Part shown: positions 1-8,576 of the stretch, one piece after another
Layout: each line of letters begins with the position of its first letter
How positions within the stretch are numbered: position 1 is the stretch's first letter
NCBI RefSeq assembly: GCF_033239625.1
Contig: NZ_BTCK01000002.1
Span: 186,001-250,000 of the forward strand
Direction of reading: 5' to 3'
Length of the DNA: 64,000 nt
Source of the DNA: Paenibacillus_T sp033239625
GTDB lineage: Bacteria; Bacillota; Bacilli; Paenibacillales; Paenibacillaceae
Position numbers and translations under genes: made by a program
The notes under the pieces: generated by a model
Told to the model about the DNA's origin: nothing
What the model saw: only the letters and a program-made list of their open reading frames with translations
Databases searched by the model: none

Positions 1-60
1 CCAATTGTTGTGATTGCATCATGTCATCATGTTCATGTGCAGCATCTGTCCGCTTTCTCT

Positions 61-74
61 TGAAAGCGCGTTCA
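61..74. promoter_or_regulatory. CcpA-type cre site (putative)
   Basis: TGAAAGCGCGTTCA differs at one position from the ideal palindrome TGAAAGCGCTTTCA. It lies about 200 bases upstream of the YesM-type kinase gene. Carbon catabolite control by CcpA, or by another LacI-family regulator, is inferred from the match alone. Confidence 0.5.
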
Positions 75-204
75 ATTCAAATCTCCTCCTTTCAGCCAAT
101 ACGCTAACTGGTATTGGATTTAAGTTCCACTCTAATCTTTTGCGATAAGTGGAAAATATTAAATGTTCCTTATATTTGTCTACTTTTCTATAAAATTTCC
201 ACCT

Positions 205-218
205 TAAAAACGCTTTCA
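205..218. promoter_or_regulatory. Second cre-like site upstream of the kinase
   Basis: TAAAAACGCTTTCA keeps the CGCTTTCA half-site and matches the ideal cre at 12 of 14 positions. It sits about 60 bases before the kinase start, so binding there would probably repress the kinase/regulator pair. Functional role is inferred. Confidence 0.4.
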
Positions 219-278
219 TAACAACCGTGCTATCGTATGATTAGTACATATAGACGCATAAGAAAGGGAAGAGATCGG

Positions 279-2081
279 ATGGATAAGCCGTTCAAGAAAG
301 GCATCAGCTTCCGTAACAAATTGCTCGTCACGTTCCTGCTCGTCAGCCTCCTCCCCATACTCGCGGTTGAGATGATGTCGTACTACACGTCGACTGTAGC
401 CATGAAGAAGAATATGAACGATCTCATTAATGTGAATCTGCTGCAAACCTCGAAGAATCTGGACACTTCGCTGCAAAATTACGAGGATCTTCTCTTCCAA
501 GTGTTCACCGACGATAACGTCATGAGTTTAGTCAAAGAAATCAACGACCCTGCTGCGGACTCGCTAGAGTTCAGCAGGCGCAAGCTCATTAACATATTGT
601 CGCGATACTCCTATGCGAAGGAAGGCATTCGCAGCATTGCGATATTTACATCGAATAATACGCTCATCACGTACGACCGGCAGACCGGCTCTCCCTACGA
701 TAATTTGTGGTCCAGCGAGAAGGACCTTATCCATCTGCCGATCTACCAGCAGGCATTGGAAGGGAAAGGGCGGTCCGTCATTACGCCGCCTCTGAAGATC
801 GATACGATCAACAACAACGAGCAATATGGCTTCCATCTCGCCAGACAATTAAGCGATCTCAATGTTGCCAGCCTAGAACCCATTGGCGTGGCCGTCATTA
901 CGGTGTACGAGTCCGTGCTCACGGAAGCGATCAATCTCGAAGAGTCGAGCGCCGCTGCGGGTTCGCCCCGGCTGAACAAGCGGAATTTTCTAACGGATGG
1001 GTCAGGCACCATCGTCTCCTCTCCAGACAAGTCTCAGATCGGTATGAATGTAAGTAATATCGTGACCGATTCTACCATTTTGAACACGTACTATAACCCT
1101 ACCAGCCATCTATGGGTGAACAATCTCGTCGATCAGAATCAATTGTTCCGCGAGATGTATGCGATGCAGACCATTACGCTTTATTCCGGGCTAGCAGCAG
1201 CGGTACTGACGATTGTTCTGATCACGATATTCTCAGGAAGGCTTACCCGTTCGATCAGGCGCATTTTGAAGGCGATGCGGACCGCTCAGCATGGGACGTT
1301 GGACGTTCAGGTAGAAGGTACGGCGCATGATGACTTATCCGTCATTGCGCTCAGCTTCAATAAGATGATGCTTCGGGTCAGCGAGCTGATGAATGAATCA
1401 AAGCGTGCCGTCGAGAAGCAGAAGGAAGCGGAGATTCGGGCGTTGGAGGCGCAGATCAATCCGCATTTTCTATACAATACGCTGGATTCTATTAACTGGA
1501 TGGCGATCGAGAAAGAAGAGTACCAGATCAGTCAGATGCTGAAGGAGCTGGCGCAAATTCTTCGGTACAGCGTGAAGGACAGCAACAAGCGCGTGACGCT
1601 GCGCGAAGAGCTGAAGTGGATGAACTCGTATGTATTTCTGCAGCAGCATCGATTCCGCTCGTCCTTCAATTGTGAGGTCGAATGTCCGGAGGCGCTCTAT
1701 CGCTATCAGGTGCATAAGCTGACGCTTCAGCCTTTCATTGAGAATGCAATCATCCACGGCTTCTATGGCGTGAACAGCGGCGGACTGATTCGGATCGTCG
1801 TGAAGGAGCTGGATACGAACCAGCTGATGATTCGAATCGAAGATAACGGTCTTGGCATGTCGGAGTCGAAGAGGAAGTCGCTCATCTCGGAGGATCGACA
1901 GGAGGACGAAGCGGCTGGCAGCGGACTAGGCGTCCGCAATGTCGCCGATCGTATTCGCAGCTATTACGGAAGCAGGGGCCATCTCGATATTCAGAGCGAG
2001 TTGGGCCAAGGAACGATCGTCACCATTACGCTGCCTATCGATACGGAAGGAGAAGATGAATATGCGAATCGTCGTAGTTGA
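279..2081 (+). CDS. YesM-type membrane sensor histidine kinase
   Basis: Sensor kinase of about 600 residues, expected to phosphorylate the regulator encoded immediately downstream. I start at ATG 279 because GGGAAGAG lies just before it; an upstream in-frame ATG at 237 lacks a ribosome site. Visible layout: membrane segment at about 14-33, a long extracytoplasmic sensing region to about 300, a second membrane segment at 301-319, a HAMP-like linker, then the His-kinase dimerisation segment with phospho-acceptor His396 in NPHFLYN. An HATPase domain follows with an N-box (Asn489 in QPFIENA) and glycine boxes (DNGLGM, GSGLGV). The end overlaps the regulator start by 26 bases, so the two are co-translated. 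The adjacent sugar importer suggests a saccharide ligand, which is inference. Confidence 0.9.
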   Translation: MDKPFKKGISFRNKLLVTFLLVSLLPILAVEMMSYYTSTVAMKKNMNDLINVNLLQTSKNLDTSLQNYEDLLFQVFTDDNVMSLVKEINDPAADSLEFSRRKLINILSRYSYAKEGIRSIAIFTSNNTLITYDRQTGSPYDNLWSSEKDLIHLPIYQQALEGKGRSVITPPLKIDTINNNEQYGFHLARQLSDLNVASLEPIGVAVITVYESVLTEAINLEESSAAAGSPRLNKRNFLTDGSGTIVSSPDKSQIGMNVSNIVTDSTILNTYYNPTSHLWVNNLVDQNQLFREMYAMQTITLYSGLAAAVLTIVLITIFSGRLTRSIRRILKAMRTAQHGTLDVQVEGTAHDDLSVIALSFNKMMLRVSELMNESKRAVEKQKEAEIRALEAQINPHFLYNTLDSINWMAIEKEEYQISQMLKELAQILRYSVKDSNKRVTLREELKWMNSYVFLQQHRFRSSFNCEVECPEALYRYQVHKLTLQPFIENAIIHGFYGVNSGGLIRIVVKELDTNQLMIRIEDNGLGMSESKRKSLISEDRQEDEAAGSGLGVRNVADRIRSYYGSRGHLDIQSELGQGTIVTITLPIDTEGEDEYANRRS

Positions 2082-3598
2082 GGATGAACATAACTCCAGA
2101 GAGGGACTGATTCGTCTCATCGGGAGGCTGGACCTAGGCGATGAGGTGGTAGGCGAGGCCGCTAACGGAATCGATGGACTGGCTGTAATCGAGCAGACGA
2201 GACCGGATCTGGTCATTACCGATATTAATATGCCGGGCATGTCAGGCTTGGATATGTTGAGTCAACTAAGGGGCCGAGGCCTCCGGCACAAAATGATTAT
2301 TCTAACGGGGTATTCCGAGTTCGAATATGCGCAGAAGGCGCTGAAGATGAGCGTGAGCGACTATTTGGAGAAGCCGATCACGGTGCCGGATCTGCGCGAA
2401 GCGCTCGATAATGTGCGGGCGGACCTGCAGCAGCAGGTGCGAGCGGCGGTGGAAGAGGAGCCGGGAACGATCGATTTCATGTTTCTGCGATTAATGGACT
2501 CGACGGGTGATGAAGCGGTCCAGCAGGAATCACGCATTCGTGCGAAGCTTGGTTTCCGGGACGATCTGCCTTGTCATCTATCAGTTATTGCTTATGGCGA
2601 ATCAACAGACAAACAGCCATCGAATATGCGAGCGCTGCTGGAATCGGAATGGCGAACGATCGGTAGTTGTGCCGTATTCGGTGTTGCTTCACGCGGCATC
2701 TTGGTTGGCGTTGCACAGGCCCGTGACGCAGGTTTCGAAGCTTCTCAGCTCGTGGAGGAGCGTCTTCTTCCTGCAATCGGCAAAACGGGCTGCGAGGTGC
2801 AATACTGCCTTGGCGAAGTAGAGCGGCTTGTCCCATCTGAAGCGGGATATGGAAGAGCTGCTGGAGCTGGCGAAGTGGTCTATGGTGCTCGGCAATAAGC
2901 GCCCGATCCGCCGAGAGGACGTGAGCCGGCTCGCTTTAAGAGAGCTGCCGTATCCGCTGCTGCTGGAGGGCAAGTGCTCTCGTGCGGTCGTGACCGCAAG
3001 CCGCCAAGAGATCGAGAAGCAGTTCGCTCATTGGGTGAACGAGTTCAAGGACGTGAAGTACGGACCCGTATTGACGATCGAATACAGCATCCGATTCGTT
3101 TCTTATATGCTGAAGCTGGCAGGCGATGTGCATGGATTCATGCTGCCGGAGCCGCTCCAGAGCGAATGGCAGCGGTCGCTGCGAGACATCCGCTCCATCG
3201 GACAATATGAGCAGGCGATGAACCGGATCGTAGAGGCATTGTGTGCAATAGAGTCGCCGGCAGATGCACCTCAGTACAGTCTGCTCATTCAGAAAGCGGT
3301 TCGGATCGTCCAGGAGCAGTATGCCGAAGGCATTACGCTCGATGAGATTGCGGATAACCTTCATGTGACGATGGCTTATCTAAGCGGTCAATTCAACAAG
3401 GAGGTCGGACGGCCTTTCTCCGTGTACATAAGAGAGCTAAGGCTTCGCAAAGCGAAGGAGCTGCTGCTCGGAAGCGAGCTCCGCACGTTCGAGATTGCGC
3501 AACAGGTTGGGTACCCGGACCCCAAATATTTTTCTCGCGTGTTCAAGGAAGCGACTGGGATGACGCCAGGTGAGTATCAGAAACTAAATGCGAGATAG
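2056..3598 (+). pseudogene. YesN-type AraC response regulator, frameshifted
   Basis: The first part, from ATG 2056, is a receiver domain with Asp10 and phospho-acceptor Asp56 (in ITDINMP). It runs to a TAA at 2896-2898. The rest of the expected protein, including a C-terminal AraC-type double helix-turn-helix (about 3280-3590), continues in another frame from about 2828. The second frame has a stop at 2819-2821, so the shift lies between about 2822 and 2895. Continuity of sequence places it near 2827, where removing one base joins GEVERL to SHLKRD. Joined, the product would be about 510 residues, normal for YesN regulators. If real, the receiver is separated from its DNA-binding domain and the kinase upstream loses its output. 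A sequencing error is the main alternative. Confidence 0.8.
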
Positions 3599-3665
3599 AG
3601 GTTGGCATGTAAATAGATAGAAAGTCACATGAAATATGTCCACCTTTCGGATGATTATGAAATTT

Positions 3666-3679
3666 TCGAAGCGCTTTCA
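3666..3679. promoter_or_regulatory. cre-like operator upstream of sugar-binding lipoprotein
   Basis: TCGAAGCGCTTTCA contains the full AAGCGCTTTCA core and matches the ideal cre at 12 of 14 positions. It is about 55 bases upstream of the SBP start at 3734, a position typical for catabolite repression of a sugar importer operon. Confidence 0.5.
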
Positions 3680-3733
3680 ATTCGATACACTGAACATGCA
3701 AGCACAAACAATGATCACTTAGGGGGTTCAAAC

Positions 3734-5035
3734 ATGAAAAAGATGGCGGCTGGCCTCATCGCGGCAGCGCTCGTAACGGGGCTAGCAGGTTGTGGTTCTT
3801 CCGATAAGGACAACGAGACTTCCCAGACGACAACGAAGACGGAAACGGAATCGTCTGCTCCAACGACTGACTCCACAGCGAAGACCGAAGAAACGGCAGA
3901 GAAAACGAAGCTTACCCTTTGGTTCTATTTTGAAGGCAAAGAGCGCTTCGACAAAATCAAGGCGCTGACGGATGGCTATACGGCCAAAAATCCGAACGTC
4001 GAAATCGAACCGGTATTCATTCCATTCGCTGATTTCAAGAAGAAACTCTCGGTTGGTCTTGCTGCTTCCGATCTGCCGGATATCGTCGTCATCGACAACC
4101 CGGATACGGCTGCATATGCGGCGATGGGCCTGTTCGCGGATATTACGGATAAAGTCAACGCTTGGGCGGACAAAGATCAATTCTTCCCTGGTCCATGGTC
4201 CTCGACGATTCTGGACGGCAAGCAATACGCAATTCCGCTGGGCAGCAACAACTTGGCTTTGTTCTACAACGAGAAGATGCTGTCCGATGCAGGAGTGAAG
4301 CCTCCAACGACGTGGGATGAACTTCGTACGACGGCGAAAGCGCTCACGAAGGACGGCGTAACCGGTATCGGCATCGCAGCTCCGGCGAACGAAGAAGGCA
4401 CGTTCCAATTCCTTCCTTGGCTGCTGTCGGCAGGCGCGACGTTCGATAACGTCGGCGGTGCAGAAGGTGCGAAAGCATACGATTTCTTGGGTAACCTGGT
4501 CAAAGACGGATCGATGAGCAAGGATGTAATCAACTGGACGCAGGCAGACGTCATGAAACAATTCGCTTCCGGCAAAATCGCCATGATGATCAACGGCCCA
4601 TGGCAGCTGCCGGAGCTCGCAACGAACGCGCCTGACCTGAAGTACGGCATCGCGCTTGTACCGAAAGACCAACAGTACTCCTCCGTACTCGGCGGGGAGA
4701 ATCTAGGCATCGTTAACGGGAAGCATGTGGACGAGGCAGTTGACTTCGCTATGTATGTGGAATCGCCGGAAGTTCTCAAAGGCTTCGCGCAAGGCTTCGG
4801 CTACTTCCCGGCTCGCAAAGACGTAGCGGCAGATCCGTATTGGGCAGATAACGAGCAGTTGAAAGTGTTCGCGGACAACATGAACTATGCACAGCCGCGC
4901 GGCCCGCATCCGAAGTGGCCTGAAATCTCCAATGCCTTGTCCGAAGCGCTCGACAAGTCGCTGCTCGGCAGCGGCACGGCGGCAGACAATGCTGCGGAAG
5001 CGCAAGCGAAGATCGATAAGATTCTTGGTAAGTAA
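3734..5035 (+). CDS. Sugar ABC importer substrate-binding lipoprotein (MalE-like)
   Basis: Extracellular solute-binding protein of family 1, 433 residues, lipid-anchored and delivering a sugar or oligosaccharide to the permeases encoded next. The start is ATG 3734, after AGGGGG; the reading frame extends further upstream but without a ribosome site. A lipoprotein signal peptide ends in LAGC with Cys20. A Ser/Thr/Glu-rich linker of about 30 residues follows, then the SBP fold, with motifs such as LPDIVVIDN near residue 115 and the family-typical GKIAMMINGPW near residue 280. It is first in a three-gene importer cluster. A strong hairpin (5051-5082) separates it from the permease, as expected when the binding protein is made in excess. 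No ATPase is present; such importers commonly share an MsmX-type ATPase encoded elsewhere. The substrate is not determined. Confidence 0.9.
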   Translation: MKKMAAGLIAAALVTGLAGCGSSDKDNETSQTTTKTETESSAPTTDSTAKTEETAEKTKLTLWFYFEGKERFDKIKALTDGYTAKNPNVEIEPVFIPFADFKKKLSVGLAASDLPDIVVIDNPDTAAYAAMGLFADITDKVNAWADKDQFFPGPWSSTILDGKQYAIPLGSNNLALFYNEKMLSDAGVKPPTTWDELRTTAKALTKDGVTGIGIAAPANEEGTFQFLPWLLSAGATFDNVGGAEGAKAYDFLGNLVKDGSMSKDVINWTQADVMKQFASGKIAMMINGPWQLPELATNAPDLKYGIALVPKDQQYSSVLGGENLGIVNGKHVDEAVDFAMYVESPEVLKGFAQGFGYFPARKDVAADPYWADNEQLKVFADNMNYAQPRGPHPKWPEISNALSEALDKSLLGSGTAADNAAEAQAKIDKILGK

Positions 5036-5050
5036 TAGATAGAGGTGCGA

Positions 5051-5082
5051 TTGGAGTATGGGGCCGTCGCCCCGTACTCCAA
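5051..5082 (+). promoter_or_regulatory. Intercistronic hairpin between SBP and permease
   Basis: A 14-base-pair stem, TTGGAGTATGGGGC against GCCCCGTACTCCAA with one G-U wobble and a CGTC loop. No U-tract follows, so it is more likely an mRNA-stabilising or processing hairpin than a full terminator. It would raise SBP mRNA relative to the permease mRNA. Confidence 0.6.
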
Positions 5083-5110
5083 ATGCTATCAATAGGGTGG
5101 TGAGGGGCCT

Positions 5111-5998
5111 TTGCTGAGCAGACATCAGAAAATAACGGGTTATGTGCTAGTGCTGCCCGCTTTAATTTATATGCTATTCTTCGTCGGCTATCCGATTATT
5201 GATAACATCAGGCTCAGCCTGCTGGATGTGAACGTCATGAACGTCTCGCATGGGGAGCAGCCATACGTCGGGCTTCAGAATTATAAGGATTTGTTCGAGG
5301 AAGGGGTTCTCGTAAAGTCGATCGTCAACACGCTGATCTACACCGTGGCTTGTATCGTATTGCAATTCATTATCGGCTTGGCATTCGCGCTCCTCTTCTC
5401 CAAGAGCTTCCGGTTCGCGCAGCGGCTGCGCGGTTTCATTATGATCAGCTGGTTGCTGCCGGCGACGATTACCGCCATGATGTACAAGTTCATGTTCAGC
5501 GGCGACGGAGTCGTGAACGAACTGATCCAACAGCTGCATCTCGGGTCACATGTTGATTGGCTCGTGACGCCTGTTCCCGCGATGATTACGCTTATTATCG
5601 CCAATACGTGGATCGGCATTCCGTTCAATATGATTCTGCTTACGACAGGGTTGACGACTATTCCGAAGGATATTTACGAGAGTGCGTCCATTGATGGTGC
5701 TAATGCAGGACAGAAGTTTGTAAGACTGACATTACCATTGCTGAAGCCCGCCATCTATTCGCTGCTCGTTCTAGGTTTCATATATACGTTCAAGGTGTTC
5801 GAGCTTGTCCTCATCGCGACGCATGGCGGTCCCGTGAATGCAACGCAGATGATGTCGACCTACGCCTACAAGCTGTCGTTCGAGATGTTCAAGTTCAGCC
5901 AAGGCGCAGCCGCAGCTAACGTGATGTTCGTTATTCTATTCCTTGTCGGCGTTCTGTATCTGTGGATGGTTAGGAAAGAAGAGGTGAGCAGTTCATGA
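5111..5998 (+). CDS. Sugar ABC importer permease (MalF-like)
   Basis: Binding-protein-dependent inner-membrane permease of 295 residues. The start is TTG 5111, preceded by GAGGGG; no ATG is suitably placed. About six hydrophobic segments are visible (first at about 8-28, last at about 268-287). The cytoplasmic EAA loop, which docks the ATPase, is recognisable near residues 193-217 (ESASIDGANAG...LP). It overlaps the next permease gene by four bases (ATGA), so the two are translationally coupled and form the transmembrane heterodimer. Confidence 0.9.
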   Translation: MLSRHQKITGYVLVLPALIYMLFFVGYPIIDNIRLSLLDVNVMNVSHGEQPYVGLQNYKDLFEEGVLVKSIVNTLIYTVACIVLQFIIGLAFALLFSKSFRFAQRLRGFIMISWLLPATITAMMYKFMFSGDGVVNELIQQLHLGSHVDWLVTPVPAMITLIIANTWIGIPFNMILLTTGLTTIPKDIYESASIDGANAGQKFVRLTLPLLKPAIYSLLVLGFIYTFKVFELVLIATHGGPVNATQMMSTYAYKLSFEMFKFSQGAAAANVMFVILFLVGVLYLWMVRKEEVSSS

Positions 5999-6831
5999 AG
6001 AAACGTTACTCCGCGTGGCTGCTCCCTATCTTCGCAATTGCGGTAACGATCGTGTTTTTGTTCCCGCTGTATTGGATGATCGTCACTTCGCTCAAGCCAG
6101 AGGGCGAGATTTTCCGGTCGCCTATCACTTGGTACCCGCACACGATTGATATCAAATCGTATACGGAGCAGCTGTCGGGCTCCTCGTATAACATCTGGAG
6201 CGGCTTCAAGAACAGCGCCATTATTGCGCTTGGTTCGCTCGTCATCGCTACGGTGCTGGCGATCCCGGCTTCGTATGGGCTTGGGCGTTATAAGTTCCCG
6301 GGAAGCCGCATCTTCCTGCTGCTGTTCCTCGTGACGCAGATGCTGCCGTCATCGCTTATTCTGACGCCGTTGTTCATCTTGTTCAAGCATCTAGGTCTCA
6401 TCGGCCCTACCTACTGGAGTACGATTCTCGCGAACGCAACGATCGGCATTCCGTTCTCGGTCGTTACGCTGCGCAGCTATTTCGCCGGACTGCCGAAGGA
6501 ACTCGAAGAGTCGGCGAAGATCGATGGCTGCGGGACGGTTCGAACGTTCTTCCGCATCATGCTGCCGATCGCGATGCCTGGCGTCGTCGTTGTCATGGTC
6601 TTCTCGTTCCTATTCGCATGGGGCGATCTCATCTATGGCATGACGTTCATAAGCAAGGAGAGCATGCGTCCGATTACGGCGGGCATCTATACGTTCCTCG
6701 GCTTCCAGAGCACGTCATGGAACAATACGATGGCTTTCGGCACGGTCAGCATCATCCCGGTCGTGCTCATCTTCATCTTCGTTCAGCGCTACATCGTAAG
6801 CGGACTGACGAATGGTGCGGTGAAGGGGTAA
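5995..6831 (+). CDS. Sugar ABC importer permease (MalG-like)
   Basis: Second permease of the importer, 278 residues, starting at ATG 5995 inside the stop of the MalF-like gene. Six membrane segments are visible. The EAA loop lies at about residues 170-193 (ESAKIDGCG...LP), as in CUT1-family MalG proteins. A rho-independent terminator follows at 6854, closing the operon. It works with the lipoprotein at 3734 and a separately encoded ATPase. Confidence 0.9.
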   Translation: MKKRYSAWLLPIFAIAVTIVFLFPLYWMIVTSLKPEGEIFRSPITWYPHTIDIKSYTEQLSGSSYNIWSGFKNSAIIALGSLVIATVLAIPASYGLGRYKFPGSRIFLLLFLVTQMLPSSLILTPLFILFKHLGLIGPTYWSTILANATIGIPFSVVTLRSYFAGLPKELEESAKIDGCGTVRTFFRIMLPIAMPGVVVVMVFSFLFAWGDLIYGMTFISKESMRPITAGIYTFLGFQSTSWNNTMAFGTVSIIPVVLIFIFVQRYIVSGLTNGAVKG

Positions 6832-6853
6832 CGTAGGGTCCGGTTATAGGTAA

Positions 6854-6885
6854 AAGGTTGAGCAGATGTGCTGCTCAACCTTTTT
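6854..6885. terminator. Rho-independent terminator between converging genes
   Basis: A 12-base-pair stem, AAGGTTGAGCAG against CTGCTCAACCTT, with loop ATGTG and a T-run directly after it on the plus strand. It ends the importer operon. The complementary strand also has an A/T-rich flank, so it may serve the DinB-like gene too. Confidence 0.85.
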
Positions 6886-6897
6886 GTCATGACCCCA

Positions 6898-7422
6898 TTA
6901 GCCAGCCTCTACAACCTTCGGCTGCATATACCAGAACAATGCCATGTCAGTCATCGTCGATGCATGACCGAGTTGACGGAGCATCGTCGTAATGTTGCCT
7001 CTGTGATAGGTGCCGTGATTGATGACATGGAGCATGATTTCCGATAGCCGCGTTTGACGTACGCCTGCATAAGGATTGTCTAACGTAATGGTTTGCTCCA
7101 GATCCGCTTGGCTGCTCAGCCATTGGTTGAATTGTTCCGACACCTCGGCGAATTTATCTTCGTATTCCTCAAGTTGGTCCAGCGCACTCCTGTTCATCGT
7201 CGTCGTTGCGGCCAGTGCGTCCCGCATGCTCATGCCTGTTAGTACGAGGTGCCACATCGAATCAACCGCATAGATATGGCTGAACGCATGGGCGATCGTC
7301 TTGAAGGAACCGATGTTGAAATCTTGATGTAGGACGGTGGATGGAAGTGTCTTCATATGCCCGAGCAGCGTCTGATTAGCCCAAGTGTGATAATTGAACA
7401 TCTCTGCAATATGGTTTGTCAT
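6898..7422 (-). CDS. DinB-family four-helix protein
   Basis: 174-residue protein of the DinB/YfiT superfamily, small four-helix bundles that usually bind a divalent metal and include thiol-dependent transferases. The expected metal triad is present: His49 (AFSHI), His136 and His140 (NHGTYH). No signal peptide. It lies downstream of a WYL-domain regulator on the same strand but is separated from it by a hairpin terminator, so it may depend on read-through or its own promoter. The specific reaction cannot be told from the sequence. Confidence 0.85.
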   Translation of the reverse strand: MTNHIAEMFNYHTWANQTLLGHMKTLPSTVLHQDFNIGSFKTIAHAFSHIYAVDSMWHLVLTGMSMRDALAATTTMNRSALDQLEEYEDKFAEVSEQFNQWLSSQADLEQTITLDNPYAGVRQTRLSEIMLHVINHGTYHRGNITTMLRQLGHASTMTDMALFWYMQPKVVEAG

Positions 7423-7473
7423 TCTTAATCTCTCCTCTATTTGCTCGTATTGAATTCGTTCTTGGTCTCATTA

Positions 7474-7511
7474 TAGAAAAGGAAGTATGACAACAAGCTG
7501 TCATACTTCCT
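7474..7511 (-). terminator. Terminator of the WYL regulator gene
   Basis: Read on the minus strand, a perfect 13-base-pair stem (AGGAAGTATGACA and its complement, 7480-7511, six-base loop) is followed by TTTTCT. The stem includes the regulator's stop codon. It should reduce transcription into the DinB-like gene. Confidence 0.8.
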
Positions 7512-8415
7512 CATAAAATTTAAGCGATTGGATAAGCTGTTCTTTTAGGATGCTTCGAAGCGTTCGCGGTTCCAGCACTTCGGCGCCGCTGCCGAAGCTG
7601 AGCAGGATGGCCCACAGCCATCGTGCTTCTAGCGGCTGATGGACCGGAATGCGCATCGTCATGCTGCCGTCGGGGTGAAACTGTTTGTCGGCGAGGTGGA
7701 AGTGATCCATCGCGCTCGCCAATGCTGCCGGACCGACTCGGATCACGACATCCTCCACCGATCCAGACCAGCCGCTGTCTATAGAAGCCGTCGTATCCAT
7801 AATCTCGTGCGGCTTAAAGAACCGATCGGTTGCGCAGGCATCCAACATTCGCGAAAGCCTGAACTCTCGATAATCATGTCGCGCGAGACAATAACCGTAG
7901 ACATACCAGTTTCTATATTTGTAATGAAGCCGGAGCGGTTCCATCTCGCGAGTCGATCGTTCGTTCTTCGCATTAATGTAATCGAAGCGGATGACATTAC
8001 GATCCGCTATGGCTTTACGAAGCAGAGGAAGCGCCGCAGGATTGGTCGTATTGGACGCTAGATTAACGGCGAGACTGGGATGGGTATGCTCCGCTCCAAT
8101 CGTCTTGAGACGTTCGATCGTATTCTGCGCACGATCATCCTCGAATATAGTGGAGAGGCTGTGAAGGACGGTGATCAGCGAGCTGACATCGTAGGAGCCG
8201 AGCAGGCTTTTATCCATTTTGTAACCGTCCATAATGCCATATCCGCCTTTCATTCCCTGATACGATACGACCGGGATGCCGGCAGCGCAGATGATATCGA
8301 TGTCTCGGTAGATGGTTCGCTGGGACACTTGGAATTCGTCTGCAAGCATGGAGGCGGACAAGACGTCATGGTTAAGCAGCTTGTAAATGATGGAGATTAA
8401 TCGTTCTAGCTTCAT
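7501..8415 (-). CDS. WYL-domain transcriptional regulator (YafY/DeoR-like)
   Basis: 304-residue cytoplasmic regulator. Residues 1-60 form an HTH of the DeoR/HTH_11 type (SQRTIYRDID recognition segment). Residues about 130-220 form a WYL ligand-binding domain with the motif at Trp170-Tyr171-Val172 followed by GYCLARHDYREFR. Such proteins often control the neighbouring gene and respond to nucleic acid or other ligands; here the neighbour is the DinB-like gene. GAGGTG precedes the ATG at 8415. The gene is divergent from the GH43 gene at 8577, so it could also act on that promoter, but there is no direct evidence. Confidence 0.88.
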   Translation of the reverse strand: MKLERLISIIYKLLNHDVLSASMLADEFQVSQRTIYRDIDIICAAGIPVVSYQGMKGGYGIMDGYKMDKSLLGSYDVSSLITVLHSLSTIFEDDRAQNTIERLKTIGAEHTHPSLAVNLASNTTNPAALPLLRKAIADRNVIRFDYINAKNERSTREMEPLRLHYKYRNWYVYGYCLARHDYREFRLSRMLDACATDRFFKPHEIMDTTASIDSGWSGSVEDVVIRVGPAALASAMDHFHLADKQFHPDGSMTMRIPVHQPLEARWLWAILLSFGSGAEVLEPRTLRSILKEQLIQSLKFYEEV

Positions 8416-8576
8416 AAAGCACCTCGTTCGAGTAGATCATAAACGTAAGCTTGATTATAATCTATATTTTGATAGGTGATCATATATAAATTGCCTGATT
8501 GCTAAAACTTTATTTAACCGTTAAACTTACTGTATAGTATCAATGATATATATTTTGACTGGAGGCCGATCTCGCA

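Larger units (their letters stand above)
1..278. other. Leader region upstream of the first kinase gene
   Basis: No convincing gene is seen. A short minus-strand reading frame (19-219) has no recognisable domain and overlaps two CcpA-like palindromes, so I treat the region as regulatory. It holds the palindromes at 61-74 and 205-218 and ends in the Shine-Dalgarno box GGGAAGAG ahead of the kinase start at 279. Confidence 0.5.

Noticed and set aside
19..219. 66-residue minus-strand reading frame at the left edge
   Set aside because: No recognisable domain or convincing ribosome site, and it overlaps two cre-like palindromes. More likely a leader region.
2812..2898. Programmed frameshift in the first regulator gene
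   Set aside because: No slippery heptamer, RF2-like CUUUGA or stimulatory structure was seen; a mutation or sequencing error is simpler.
3782..4672. Long minus-strand frame (296 residues) inside the SBP gene
   Set aside because: Arg/Cys-rich translation, opposite to a well-supported gene; a shadow frame.
8505..8545. Palindrome TTTAACCGTTAAA (8513-8525) and TATAGT as promoter for the cytoplasmic GH43
   Set aside because: A possible operator and -10 box, but no matching -35 box at the right distance; too weak to annotate.
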